DNA from: Nitzschia sp. DOCU1
Taxonomy: Eukaryota > Bacillariophyta > Bacillariophyceae > Bacillariales > Bacillariaceae
Direction: 5' to 3'
NCBI GenBank assembly: GCA_951394045.1
Contig: OX595986.1
Coordinates: 496,001-560,000, forward strand
Length of the DNA stretch: 64,000 nucleotides
Shown: piece by piece, positions 21,187-31,241 of the stretch
Layout: every line of letters starts with the position of its first letter
Numbering within the stretch: the stretch's first letter is position 1
Made by a program: the position numbers and the translations under genes
The notes under the pieces: model-generated
The model's database searches: none
What the model was told of the DNA's origin: nothing
What the model saw: only the letters and a program-made list of their open reading frames with translations

Positions 21187-22758
21187 TTAAAGCGCCACGT
21201 ATTCCCGCAGTACTTGAGGGCACGCCCTCAGCAAGAAGAAGATGTCGGAAAGTTGGTCGAGATCGGTTGGAGCTGGTGAGCGATCTGTAGTGGCAAGAGC
21301 TGGTTTTCTACGGTTCTTGGCTTTGCCTGGTTGTTGGGTTGTCTTGACATCGTCTTCGAGCTCTAAGCAAGGCAACTTCGGCGCGGCTGGCTTCTCGTCA
21401 AGGGACAACGCTGCTAGCTGGAAAGGGAAGAATCGTGTAGATGCATCTTGAATCGTGGCGGCTTCAGGGAAATGCTTCCAAATATTGTGAATTTCTCGAG
21501 ATCGACTAGGGTAGTTGCGAATCGCAATGTGTAAGGGCAGGCGTCCATCGAGAGTATTGGCAATTGAAACCGTCTCGGGTGCAGCGTCCACCAATGGTCG
21601 AATCACGTCGTCCCAAGGTTTCTTAGTTTCCAATGCCAAATGCAACGGTAGGTTACCCAGTGCATTAGCCGTAACTAGACTTGGTTCGTGGCGCCTGAGG
21701 ATAGTCTCGGTCATCAATCGACCTTCCAAGGTTGCCGACTGAGCAAAAGTATGTGCGGCCTGACAAAAGCAATGCAGAATTGTGTTTCCCTTTGGATCAA
21801 CTGCTTGGGACAAGTCCGGTATCCGGGCCAGCAAATGAGAAATTAATGACGTCGAATTCTTGTCACCCAAAAAGTGGGCACAAGCGAGTACTGCCTGTAA
21901 TAGTTTGGAGCAATAGTCCTGTTCCGAATCTCCATCAAAGAGTACACAGTCGCCTTGGAGGTCATCATCATCGTCGCCCCACAAACCAGCATCCAACGAA
22001 GCAATATAATCGCCATAAGAGCCTTCTTGTAACACACCAGTTTCACCGTCCAAGTGCCCCGCCGCAGTGTTGTTAGATCCATGACCCGGCTCGACTACTA
22101 GCTCGCCATTTTGGATTCGCAACGCTTGATGTGTTTGTAGCAGCATATACTCGACCTCTCCCGGGATTTCTTCCTCCCCGCTATCCAAATTCACATAAGA
22201 TAGTTCTTGATTTGCCACATAGAACAAAGGCACGCGATGTCGCTTCTTGCTGGGAATCAAAAGCGATTTCTTTGTAGTATCGTATCCCACCAAGAGCAAA
22301 ATCACATCGTCGCTGGCTTGTTGCTTAACAGACTGTAGAATTGGCGTATCCCCCGTTTTCTTATCGACCACATAGAGCGACTCGCGGCTCGTATCATGCA
22401 TTAACAAGCACTGCAGAATAACAGGAGACGCTTGACGCTCCAGTGCTATGGAAAGTGGGGTCCGATGGGATGATGAGGAATGCCCGGATAGCAAGTGCGG
22501 GCAGGCTGTTACGATACACTCCAGTAGGTCCACCGGAACGGGAGGATTCAAATGAAAGCAATCACAAAGAGAATGCAACAGCGTTGTTGAATGTCGCCTC
22601 TTTCGATTGTTTCCAGTGGCAGTGGGTCGATACTCGATCACGGCGCGACGAAGCTCCAAATCGAGACCTTGCAGCCGAGAACGAAACTTTTTCCAGGAGG
22701 CATGGCGCGTGTACCCATCCAGTTCCGTGCGGATGGCCTTCACATTGTACTTATTCAT
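21187..22758 (-). CDS. Ankyrin-repeat-like protein
   Basis: A 523-residue intronless protein starting at ATG 22758. It shows several ~33-residue helical repeats with the ankyrin TPL/LPLH core. Examples are HRTPLSIALERQASPVILQCLL (first half), KGNTILHCFCQAAH, LGNLPLHLALETKKPWDDVI and LDGRLPLHIAIRNYPSRSREI. An acidic insert (WGDDDDDLQGD) separates two repeat blocks. The C-terminal tail is basic and proline-rich, then ends in a hydrophobic helix. This layout is common in large diatom ankyrin families of unknown role. Protein-protein interaction is the likely function. No targeting signal was seen. Confidence 0.75.
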   Translation of the reverse strand: MNKYNVKAIRTELDGYTRHASWKKFRSRLQGLDLELRRAVIEYRPTATGNNRKRRHSTTLLHSLCDCFHLNPPVPVDLLECIVTACPHLLSGHSSSSHRTPLSIALERQASPVILQCLLMHDTSRESLYVVDKKTGDTPILQSVKQQASDDVILLLVGYDTTKKSLLIPSKKRHRVPLFYVANQELSYVNLDSGEEEIPGEVEYMLLQTHQALRIQNGELVVEPGHGSNNTAAGHLDGETGVLQEGSYGDYIASLDAGLWGDDDDDLQGDCVLFDGDSEQDYCSKLLQAVLACAHFLGDKNSTSLISHLLARIPDLSQAVDPKGNTILHCFCQAAHTFAQSATLEGRLMTETILRRHEPSLVTANALGNLPLHLALETKKPWDDVIRPLVDAAPETVSIANTLDGRLPLHIAIRNYPSRSREIHNIWKHFPEAATIQDASTRFFPFQLAALSLDEKPAAPKLPCLELEDDVKTTQQPGKAKNRRKPALATTDRSPAPTDLDQLSDIFFLLRACPQVLREYVAL

Positions 22759-23496
22759 TGTTGACTTTAAACCTGCTCTGCTTTCATGAATGAAGCAACT
22801 GCATTCGTGAGTTGTGTAAACCCTAACGGATCATCAGCGCGAAAGGACAAAACCCCATCGTGAAAAAATGGCACGTCTCTGTTCAAAGAGGTGTATGGCG
22901 AATAGCCGGCGAATACATCGGTCGTGCTAGTCCAGAATCGAATATGCCATGCAATGGTATCCAGTAAGGCTAGGTTGCTAACTATGAGGATAGAAGCTGC
23001 CTTTGCGACGACGTAGCTATGACGGTCAGAATTATTTCTTCAACGTCGGCCGGTGTGTTAGTACTCTAGAGTCAGAGAGGTAGAGGACATGACGCCAAGG
23101 CCTGCATACACAATCCCGACCCACTTGGGTCGAGAACAACCTCATGGTGCTTGCCAATAGCTTGGCAACAAGAAGGCCACATATTTCGCCTCTGTATTCG
23201 TAGGGTGACTGCTGTAGAACGACGAGCTGATGGAACGACGACAGCTTCAGCTACATCACGATCGATTGACGTTCCATCCCACCTGCATTCTGCGGGCATC
23301 TAGCCCGTGCGAAACGTTTTCTCGCCAGTGAACAAAAAGATTACACCACGACGACTCTTGACGAACAGCCGGTTCATCACACCGAGGCAAACTGTCGACA
23401 ATAGCATCCTCCTTGCAATACAAATGACAATGTTCTTGGGAGCCCAGAGTTTACAGCTCGTTTGCTCCGAGGGCAAAGGACCTGGGGATGCCTTTT
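22759..23496. other. Intergenic region
   Basis: About 0.74 kb between two minus-strand genes. It should contain the promoter of the ankyrin-like gene and the 3' end signals of the phosphoglycerate mutase gene. No supported gene or repeat. Confidence 0.5.
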
Positions 23497-24618
23497 TTAC
23501 CCACCACGTTTGAGTGCGGATCCGACATTGTCAGAAAAGAGCTCTGTGTTTCGCCGAGCTTCCTCTTCCATTTCTTTTTGTTGCTGCGGGTCCACATCAA
23601 TGCTTGTCTCTCCATCCAATAGACTAACATCCACCTGTTCGTCACGCAATGCCCACAGCCAAGGATCATTTGCAGCGCGTCGCCGTTCGAGGAAACTACG
23701 TTGTTTTCGTTCATCTGTAACGTAGATTCCACTGAATACGCCGTCTTTGGAACTCTCCATGTCCTCCAGGGCAAGAGCATGAACAATCTCTCCAGTTTTC
23801 TTGTTGATGTCATAGTAAAACGGTATAGCTGTTGGAATATTCAAGTCTTCAATTTGATCTGCCGGGATGTTGTCCAAATGCATCACCAAGGCTCGAAGCG
23901 TGTTGGCGTGGGCAACCAAGAGGGAATACTGAAAGTCGTCATCGTCAATCGATTTCAGGTCCTTGAGCAAGTCACTCCAGGCCTGAACCACACGTATTTG
24001 GCAGTCTTGCAAAGACTCTCCGCTGGGAATATCATCAAGGCGTCGATATCGTGGATCTGCATTAATAGTTTGGTAATGCGGATGCTCGGGCGTCATGAGT
24101 GGAGGAGGGGCATGATAACTTCGCCGCCATTCCATCACTTTTTCTCGTCCCAGACGAATGGCCGTGCGTTCCTTGGAAAGTCCTTGCAGTGCTCCATAGT
24201 GGCGTTCATTCCATCTCCAATCATATTCTAGTGGGGTATATGAGACGCCGGCGGCTTCTAGGCATCGTTGTGCGGTCACAATACTTCTCGTCAGGAGGCT
24301 CACATAGCACTTTCGAAAGTGAAGGCTGTGACTCAGAAAGACTTGACCAGCCTCGACCGCTTCCACCACGCCTCGTGGTGTCAGCGCAACATCACACCAT
24401 CCAGTGAAAATATTGGCATTGTTAAACTCGGATTCTCCATGCCGCATGAGCACCAGCCGATGGCAGTCGGTCGGTACTGGCGGCAACCGAGAAACGGTTC
24501 GAGGCATGGCATTGACCTTTGCTGCCAACACGGATTTGCAGCGAACATTGGCTGTCCAAACTAGGGACATGGAAGCAAACAAGGCTCTTCTAGATAGAGA
24601 TACTCGGAGGATAGTCAT
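23497..24618 (-). CDS. Phosphoglycerate mutase, 2,3-BPG-dependent type
   Basis: A 373-residue enzyme interconverting 3- and 2-phosphoglycerate. The ATG at 24618 is chosen because it starts a basic, Ser/Arg-rich presequence (MTILRVSLSRRALFASM) without acidic residues, typical of mitochondrial import. The longer open frame upstream is not needed. The catalytic R-H-G-E-S-E-F-N motif is at residues 59-66 (phosphohistidine at His60). It is followed by FTGWCDVALTPRG, then RSIVTAQ, then WRWNERHYGALQGL, and AHANTLRALV carrying the second histidine. All are signatures of dPGM. The C-terminal ~60 residues extend beyond the bacterial enzyme. Diatoms have mitochondrial lower glycolysis, which fits the presequence. 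Confidence 0.92.
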   Translation of the reverse strand: MTILRVSLSRRALFASMSLVWTANVRCKSVLAAKVNAMPRTVSRLPPVPTDCHRLVLMRHGESEFNNANIFTGWCDVALTPRGVVEAVEAGQVFLSHSLHFRKCYVSLLTRSIVTAQRCLEAAGVSYTPLEYDWRWNERHYGALQGLSKERTAIRLGREKVMEWRRSYHAPPPLMTPEHPHYQTINADPRYRRLDDIPSGESLQDCQIRVVQAWSDLLKDLKSIDDDDFQYSLLVAHANTLRALVMHLDNIPADQIEDLNIPTAIPFYYDINKKTGEIVHALALEDMESSKDGVFSGIYVTDERKQRSFLERRRAANDPWLWALRDEQVDVSLLDGETSIDVDPQQQKEMEEEARRNTELFSDNVGSALKRGG

Positions 24619-25028
24619 GATTGTCTTTGACCTTTGCAATAATAGTTGTGTCACAACAAAAGGTGTTGAACAGTGATGTGGATGGGCCGCCACCGACCAC
24701 GACAAAATCACCCGACTTATTTCCAAAAATATCCTCTCTCTTTCTTTTCGCCCGTGCGCGTCATCCTTTGACGACATATCGAATTTTGATTGGCTCGTTT
24801 GTGTCACCTTTTGACACATCCCAGTTGGATTGGCTGACCACGTCATCACGAGCGATGAACAGACGCCCCCGATTCGATATCGCAAGCCATCGCCCACGGA
24901 TACAGTTCTCCAGGTAGCTATCATGGCTTCTTCAAAGTAGAATAGTTAGCAACAACGCAACGTGCCCCCTTCAGTCGGCAGTATGGCGGGTGTAAAGATG
25001 GAAAGTACAGTAGGGCAATATATTCTAT
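24619..25028. other. Intergenic region
   Basis: About 0.4 kb upstream of the phosphoglycerate mutase gene and downstream of the D-serine dehydratase-like gene, both minus strand. The mutase promoter should be here. No further feature seen. Confidence 0.5.
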
Positions 25029-26165
25029 TCAGTTCTTCATTCGTTCCAAATGCTCCCCGTCCGTTGTCACATATCCCTTCTGTTTTAAGACGTCCGCCGT
25101 CATACAAGAGTGTACCGGTAGCACAAAAAGTAGATCTCCAATGCGATAACTATCCCAGACGGTAGTCGGTACAACGACTTTGCCATGTTCTTGCGAGACT
25201 CCCTTCAAATACATCCCATCGACAATGCCATCCCATCGTAGACTTCCTGGCCAAGATTTTCGTGCGACCACTCGGCCAAAGACGGTTCCTTCCGGTTCCC
25301 CAACCAGGCGATCCTTTGAAAAGTGTACGCCTCCACCATACAAGATGAGTTCATGTCGTTGTGGGTGCTTGGCAACGATTGGACAAGCAACGGCCACGGC
25401 GATATCTTTGGTCTGGCATGATCCGATCGATGCTTGCTCCAAGTCGTAAAAGACAAAGTTTCCAGGACGAATTTCGTCCACTCCCTCAAAGTCTTTGGCA
25501 GAGACAATAGAGCATGACGGTGTATCACCCACACTTAGCTGAAGATTGGGGAAATCTGAAAGGTAACGATCTTTCAGTTGCTGCAGTAGGCGCTTCGATT
25601 CATGATGGATCTTGACAACGTCTTCTGTGCTTCGACAATCGTAGGTATGACCAGCATGCGTCAAAAACCCTTGAAACTCCATTTTCTGTCTCTTTTTCTT
25701 CAAGTGATCCATTAACGGTTGTAACCGATCAAAATCTTCTGCGGGAATCCCAGTCCTGCCATATCCAACGTCGATTTTTATCCAAACGCGTACGGATTGT
25801 TGCAGATTGGCTTCTAGAAAATCCACAGCTTCTTGATTCTCCACGACAATGTTAAGATGTTTCAGTTTGGCGGCCAGTCGATTAATCGTTTCAATTTCCA
25901 AGATATTGACGGGAAATGCCACTGTAATGTCGTCCCATTCACTCGAAAAGTATTCAGCCATGCTGAGGCTGCTCACAGTGATCGCCACAACCCCACCCTC
26001 GGAACGTATCCATCGCGCAATCTCCAAACAAGCATGAGTTTTGCAGTGGGGCCGTAGCTTGGCCTTGGCCAGCTTCGCCTTTTCTGCCATTCGTCGAATA
26101 TTGGCCAAACATTTGGATTTGTCCAAAACGACCGTCGGTGTGGTAATCTGGATCGTTGGGGTCAT
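25029..26165 (-). CDS. D-serine dehydratase / D-threonine aldolase-like PLP enzyme
   Basis: A 378-residue fold-type III (alanine-racemase-like barrel) PLP enzyme starting at ATG 26165. Near the N-terminus LRPHCKTHAC carries the PLP-binding lysine in the family motif R-P-H-x-K-T-H. VWIKIDVGYGRTGI and GDTPSCSIV line the cofactor site. The C-terminal P-V-H-S-C-M-T-A-D has the His-x-Cys pair that binds zinc in eukaryotic D-serine dehydratases and the metal in D-threonine aldolases. The reaction is therefore either dehydration of D-serine or retro-aldol cleavage of D-threonine or D-3-hydroxyaspartate. The sequence alone does not decide. No targeting sequence is evident, suggesting the cytosol. Confidence 0.88.
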   Translation of the reverse strand: MTPTIQITTPTVVLDKSKCLANIRRMAEKAKLAKAKLRPHCKTHACLEIARWIRSEGGVVAITVSSLSMAEYFSSEWDDITVAFPVNILEIETINRLAAKLKHLNIVVENQEAVDFLEANLQQSVRVWIKIDVGYGRTGIPAEDFDRLQPLMDHLKKKRQKMEFQGFLTHAGHTYDCRSTEDVVKIHHESKRLLQQLKDRYLSDFPNLQLSVGDTPSCSIVSAKDFEGVDEIRPGNFVFYDLEQASIGSCQTKDIAVAVACPIVAKHPQRHELILYGGGVHFSKDRLVGEPEGTVFGRVVARKSWPGSLRWDGIVDGMYLKGVSQEHGKVVVPTTVWDSYRIGDLLFVLPVHSCMTADVLKQKGYVTTDGEHLERMKN

Positions 26166-26965
26166 CACGTCTTTTGCCTATCTACACGAACTCTTGTACA
26201 AAGGAGGGGTGAATCAATGGGTCAGCCACACGCAAGGTAAAAAAGGAGTGAGAGCGAGAGCAACAACGATCGATCAGAGAGTCTCTGGGTGTCTCCTCGT
26301 CGATTTTTGGATCTTCTTTCTCTTCTGCTGCTGGATCAAATGAATCAATCGCCTCTTGGATCTTGGCGGGCTCGGGCGCCGACAGACGAAGCGTACGTGG
26401 CTCGTGCGAGTGAGGCCAGCAGCCGGGCTTGAAGAAGCCGATCGAATGAGATCGTGTCAACTCGGTGTCTGCACTTTCGGACACCAAGAGTCAATGCCTT
26501 CTCGCTCTTCGCAGTTATCATACGCTGTTGCTCCTATGTGAATGACTCTTTCTGGTTGACATCTGGCCCAATGACGGGAGGGGACGCTGCTGCTACAGTA
26601 CTAAGAGGGAGCGATGGCGGCACTGGGATAGTAGCGGGGGCCCTCGGGTCTTCAAAGCAATGCAAGTAAACCAAAAGTATTAGTAGCAGCAGCCCTTGCT
26701 GAGGAAGTAGTTGTAATGTACATATTGGCGCTTTGCTTGAGAAGTTCGGATACATAGCCTGCTATCCTGCGACGAAACCAGCATCACTTGTGCGATTAGA
26801 TGCCGGAACGTGGAGCAGATTTTCGTTTGCTCGAAGCCACTATTGTGCTAATCTTGAGAAGTAAAACACCATTTTCTCGTGTTGCACGTCACTTTCTTCT
26901 AGTTCTAAAATATTATGGCGTTCTTCTTGGGAGTCTATGGTGTTGGGGGGAGGGTGCATTGCATT
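26166..26965. other. Intergenic region
   Basis: About 0.8 kb between two minus-strand genes. Overlapping short frames on both strands have low-complexity or unremarkable composition. No gene supported. Confidence 0.5.
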
Positions 26966-27670
26966 CTAGGCGGCTGCAGCAACATTTGGGTCTTTTAGTA
27001 TCAACCGTGTTGCATTCCATAGAAAACCGTCCAAAGCTTCACTCTCAGCGATCTCGCCGTTTTGAATTACAACGAACAAAGTTGCTAGCATGTGTTGAAG
27101 AAATCGTTGCGCCTTTTTCCGATGGTTCAATTGCTTGTAGATTTGCCCACAGTTGTTTACCAATGCCAATATTTGGGCCAGGTGCAACTGACAGTCGCCT
27201 TTCAACTGCATTTGAAAGCTGAGCTCGTAGAATTTTAGCGCTGTTTTTAAGTGTTCTTTTTGTTGTAAGGAACCGTCGTCATTTTGCTTGGCTTGTAAAT
27301 GATGGGAGAGCGCCAGATTGAATACAACGATGACAGTTAATGAATAGATGTCCAGGGTTTCGTCTTCTGGCAAGCCATTGGATGGGATGGGGGAGCAATA
27401 GATAAAGTCTTCATCAGACTTGAGCTCGGAAACTGGATTGGCAAACGATCTCTTCCGGAACGCCGATGCTTTCTGCAGTTCCAACGATTGGCGTCCCAAC
27501 ATTTGCCGTTTCCCCTTGATTTGATCGTTTGCCGCACTACTGCAGTCCGTCGCCAGCCTTAAACTGGTCAGTGCGACGGACAAGATGGATGTGGCTTCTT
27601 GGAGCTGGCCTGCACTGACGAAATCGACGGCATAGTCATTCATATCAATAATAGACTGCATTTCGATCAT
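26966..27670 (-). CDS. Helical-repeat (TPR-like) hypothetical protein
   Basis: A 234-residue protein starting at ATG 27670. I do not recognise a named family. The N-terminal NDYAVDFVSAGQLQEATSIL and the later LKTALKFYELSFQM and LALVNNCGQIYKQLNHRKKA have the spacing of small and large residues seen in TPR helices. A short acidic linker (LKSDEDFIYCSPIP) divides the protein. The helical pairs resemble many diatom proteins annotated only as TPR-like. It probably acts through protein-protein contacts. No targeting signal was seen. Confidence 0.65.
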   Translation of the reverse strand: MIEMQSIIDMNDYAVDFVSAGQLQEATSILSVALTSLRLATDCSSAANDQIKGKRQMLGRQSLELQKASAFRKRSFANPVSELKSDEDFIYCSPIPSNGLPEDETLDIYSLTVIVVFNLALSHHLQAKQNDDGSLQQKEHLKTALKFYELSFQMQLKGDCQLHLAQILALVNNCGQIYKQLNHRKKAQRFLQHMLATLFVVIQNGEIAESEALDGFLWNATRLILKDPNVAAAA

Positions 27671-28790
27671 TCCTGTTTGATTCTGGTGTTTTTATGGTGT
27701 GCCAAATACAGTTGTGATTGCTGTCACAAAAAGGCCGCCTACATTTTTTCCACTCCCGTCCAGGTTGAAGAAGAAGGCCTTGTCACAGGCGGGTATGTAG
27801 CTGGCCGACAACCTCGCCCAAACACCATGCCCACAGCGCAAAGTGCGCCGTGGGCGGCATTGAAACGGCGGTATTTAATAGCGTGCGTTCTTGTTTTCCA
27901 GATTACCTGGTACAGTACTATGCATCCGGTGTAACGAATGTCTTGTGATACCAGAAATACCCTGTGACAAGCGCCTTCGAGAACTTTCGGCATATCTGAT
28001 TACCTGGTACTATGCATCCGGTGTAACGAATGTCTTGTGATACCAGAAATACCCTGTGACAATCGCCTTCGAGAACTTTCGGCATATCTTTTAAATCGGC
28101 CGAGCCTTCGGAGGCATAATCACGGTATTTTCCTTGGGGCGAGCAAAGCCAACCATTTTTATGTGGTGGTAATGACAACAACTTCTTGCAGCAACTGAAA
28201 TATATTTCAACGCCTTTGTCTCACTGTACCAATTTGTTGGCCTATCCACTCAACCAATTCAATCGATTCAAGGTTAATGAAATCCCGAATCGCTTGCCCG
28301 ATGATACTCTGAGGCGTCCGAAGAGGCCAAAGATCTAGCAGACGATCTGGCGTGTAGTGTGGACGAGGGTTTTGTGAACGGACATGTGCGGCAAAGCATT
28401 GCTATTATCCCCGTGGGTTGCACCTGCAGGAATCACCACGCAGAACGTGGAACTGACGCGATCGCTCTTGATGACCTCGTATGTACGAGGGGGCGATCGG
28501 GAGTGATCATTAGACTAACGACTAACATTTGCAATGCTAGTCAACTCGATGGTGGAGGCGACAGTAGTATAAAGCGGCGATTCGTACCTCCTCAAACTTA
28601 GATTCTGATTTGTAATATCGATGCTTGCTTGCTCTAAGCTGTCTAGTTTAGCTCGAAAATGATGCCATGGTGTTAGTGTGCCAATACTCACCGGGTAGTA
28701 TGTATGTGTATTGTTTTATATGATATTGCTCGTGTCTGGTGGTGCTCTTTAAACTAGCGCACAAAGCTCGCGATACTCAGACTCTTTAGC
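27671..28790. other. Intergenic region with a tandem duplication
   Basis: About 1.1 kb. It contains a nearly perfect direct repeat at 27901-28089. The frames across it arise from the duplication and are not called. The remainder shows no supported gene. Confidence 0.5.
27901..28089. repeat. 97/92-bp tandem duplication
   Basis: Two adjacent copies, 27901-27997 and 27998-28089, both starting GATTACCTGGTAC. The second lacks a 5-bp AGTAC segment and has one substitution. It is therefore a recent duplication. Confidence 0.95.
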
Positions 28791-29948
28791 TCAATCGCAA
28801 GACTGGTTCAGGTGGAACAATCGTAATAGGTTCTGCTTTTGGGAAATCGCCCCAATCCGCGTCCTCGAGATGGCACCCACAGTCCATGGAGAACTAGGGC
28901 AAATCGAAATAGCGTGCAGAGAAATCGCCGAATCGTCATGAAAGGTAGATAACAGCGTTCCATCCTGGACGCTCCAGACCTTAATGGACCGAAAGTCGTC
29001 GACACTGGCAACTTGGGATCCATCCGGCGAAAAGGCAATCTCATGAGGATAGGCATTCATAAATCGTCGCCCCCTAGCCCCATCGTCAGTTTTTCTTCGC
29101 TTATTGTTCGTCGACGTCGCACTCCAGACAATGAAGGACTCCGGCTGATGCAACGAGGCCACCAAAAAGCCACCACAACTAGGATCCTTCGATTCGGCCA
29201 CTACATTATGGAAGCCACCTGGTTTCGCCAAGGAGGTCCCATCCTCAAGATTCCAAACCCGAAGAGAGTTGGAGGAAGAATCGTCGCCATATGCCGCAGC
29301 AATGAGAGTTTGACCATTTTGTGAGATTTCCATGGTGCTGATGCGCGAAAGTGGGCCCGAAAGGGTCCGAGTTAGGGCGCCAGTCGAAATATTCCAGAAT
29401 TTGATCGTTTCAGACGATTGGTAGCCGGCAATGACCATACTGTCATCAGGAGAAAATCGAAGGCAGCTCACATTCGAAGAATGAATCTTCAACGGTTCGT
29501 CGTGTACGGAAATTTTCTTTGTTGTAATGAAACCGTGTTGTCTGGTGGTCTCGACGAGATTCCAAATAAGAATGGTGTGGTCTTTGCATGCCGACGCAAG
29601 GAGACCTTCTGATTGTCTAGCAAAAACAACACAGTGGACATCCTCGTCGGGCCAGTGGCCCTCCAACGGTTTTTGCTCTCCCGTTTGCAAATGCCAAAGT
29701 CGGACTCTGCCGTCAGAGCATCCAGAAGCGACCAGCATCCCCCTGGAAGAAAAGGCAAAACTTTTCATTCTGCATAAATGATCCTTGGCCACCAGGCGAT
29801 CGGGCCAGGGCGGCAGGATTTGGCTCGTCGCCTCATGAAGAGTCTTGGAAGTTGACGAAAAACGATCAAAAGAACAACGATCGAGCAGCGGCAGGATTCT
29901 TGTGATTACAATGTCGGAAGGAAGTTCGACATTCTTGCAGGAGAGCAT
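28791..29948 (-). CDS. F-box and WD40-repeat protein
   Basis: A 385-residue protein starting at ATG 29948. Residues ~8-40 (LPSDIVITRILPLLDRCSF then TSKTLHEA) look like an F-box, which binds Skp1 in SCF ubiquitin ligases. WD40 repeats follow: FAFSSRGMLVASGCSDGRVRLWHL, VFARQSEGLLASACKDHTILIWNL, FSPDDSMVIAGYQ-TIKFWNI, SLRVWNLEDG and FSPDGSQVASVDDFRSIKVWSV, enough for a beta-propeller. This is the layout of substrate receptors of SCF E3 ligases. The substrate is unknown. The F-box is short and should be confirmed by profile search; the WD40 part is secure. Confidence 0.85.
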   Translation of the reverse strand: MLSCKNVELPSDIVITRILPLLDRCSFDRFSSTSKTLHEATSQILPPWPDRLVAKDHLCRMKSFAFSSRGMLVASGCSDGRVRLWHLQTGEQKPLEGHWPDEDVHCVVFARQSEGLLASACKDHTILIWNLVETTRQHGFITTKKISVHDEPLKIHSSNVSCLRFSPDDSMVIAGYQSSETIKFWNISTGALTRTLSGPLSRISTMEISQNGQTLIAAAYGDDSSSNSLRVWNLEDGTSLAKPGGFHNVVAESKDPSCGGFLVASLHQPESFIVWSATSTNNKRRKTDDGARGRRFMNAYPHEIAFSPDGSQVASVDDFRSIKVWSVQDGTLLSTFHDDSAISLHAISICPSSPWTVGAISRTRIGAISQKQNLLRLFHLNQSCD

Positions 29949-30884
29949 TTTTGCGTCATTGGACACGACAAATGGATGCTATGGACTTTCCGACGACGAT
30001 CAAAAGCTCACCCTAGTTCCTCGTCGATAGATATGAAAATGACGAACAAAGATGTCTTCCGTCAAGGAAGGATCCGACAGTTGTGGTGCTCGAGCAACCA
30101 GGTCTTCTTGCCAGCACCTCTTTGTTGTCCTCAATTGATTGGCTCCAAAAAGAACTTTTTCTTGCTTCTGTGAGGGAGGGGCGGCGCGCTTGCCAATGGA
30201 AAGACTTTGGTGGGGTGGGGATGACGCAAGCCCTCGCCACGGGTTCGCGCCATTTCCAAGCAAATTGTTAACTCTACCTGGGTATCTACTACCGGTAGCT
30301 ATGTCTGATATTATGAATACTCGAAAGAAGCATCTGCGTTTTTCACCGCATCGTATGTGTTCCTTGCTTGTTCTCTGATTTCGCTCGGCCGTTTTATCTG
30401 ACACACAAAAAGAGGTTCCATAGGGCGATCGTCGACTCCCTCCGCTTTCTTGCCAAGGCGGCGAACTTCCCAATTTCGCTCCCGCTGACTTGGGGAGACC
30501 GAAGGATCGTCTTCCCGGTTTCTTGAGTTAGGAGGCATGGAAGCGAGGTTCGGATCTACCGGTAGCTTCCTATCCATCGAACTAACTCTAGAAGTAGGTC
30601 CCAACCAAGCATGAAATAGATGCAAAAGAAAGTAAAGTAAATGTAGCCGAAATATGTAGCAAGGCTAAGTTAAAAAGTTGAAAACTATCGACAAATCAAT
30701 GGAGAAGAGGAAGGAGCAAAAAGTATATACAGTCTCGTTCCCGTTTCTCTCATCGAGGAAATCAAAAGCCCAACTGCAGCTGGTAATTTACAAAAGGAGG
30801 TAGCGCAGCAGGCGAAAGGGCGTCTTTCGCATGTGAAGTTTCTCTCCCAATTAGAGGTACAAGTATGTTCAGGGGGGAGAGAAA
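29949..30884. other. Intergenic region
   Basis: About 0.9 kb between two minus-strand genes. A 104-codon minus-strand frame at 30311-30625 has a hydrophilic, Arg-rich composition but no domain, and competing frames overlap it. It is not called. The promoter of the F-box/WD40 gene should be near the left end. Confidence 0.45.
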
Positions 30885-31241
30885 TCAACACAGCGAGCCG
30901 GTGGATCCGTTTCGATCACTGGAAGCCAGTGAGGAAAGATCACCAGATCCATTGGATCGAGCCAAGCCTCGGCATTGGCGTTTGGAAGGTTGGGAGTATT
31001 CATCTTCATCGTCGTCATCATTGAAGTTCCATTCGATGGAAGGGAAAGAGATAGACTCCTCCAGTTGCTTCGAGGCTTCATCGAATTCAGACATATCAAA
31101 AGAATCGAAAATTGATCGTGTTCGCTTTAGAGCACTGGAGTTGATCATGGGCTTGTCCACCGAGATAACATGGTTGGGAACAAACTTGAGAGCCTTTTCA
31201 AGGGCCTCGGTTGCAGATTGGGGTTTGCAAGAAGAATTCAT
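30885..31241 (-). CDS. Small hypothetical protein with acidic stretch
   Basis: A 118-residue frame starting at ATG 31241. It is hydrophilic and probably disordered. A predicted helix (SATEALEKALKFVPN) is followed by a Ser-rich segment, FDMSEFDEASKQLEESISFPS, an acidic run (NDDDDEDE), and a KRQ-rich, Ser/Gly-rich tail. No known domain or targeting signal. The consistent amino-acid composition and clean ATG support a real gene, but the short length leaves doubt. Confidence 0.5.
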   Translation of the reverse strand: MNSSCKPQSATEALEKALKFVPNHVISVDKPMINSSALKRTRSIFDSFDMSEFDEASKQLEESISFPSIEWNFNDDDDEDEYSQPSKRQCRGLARSNGSGDLSSLASSDRNGSTGSLC

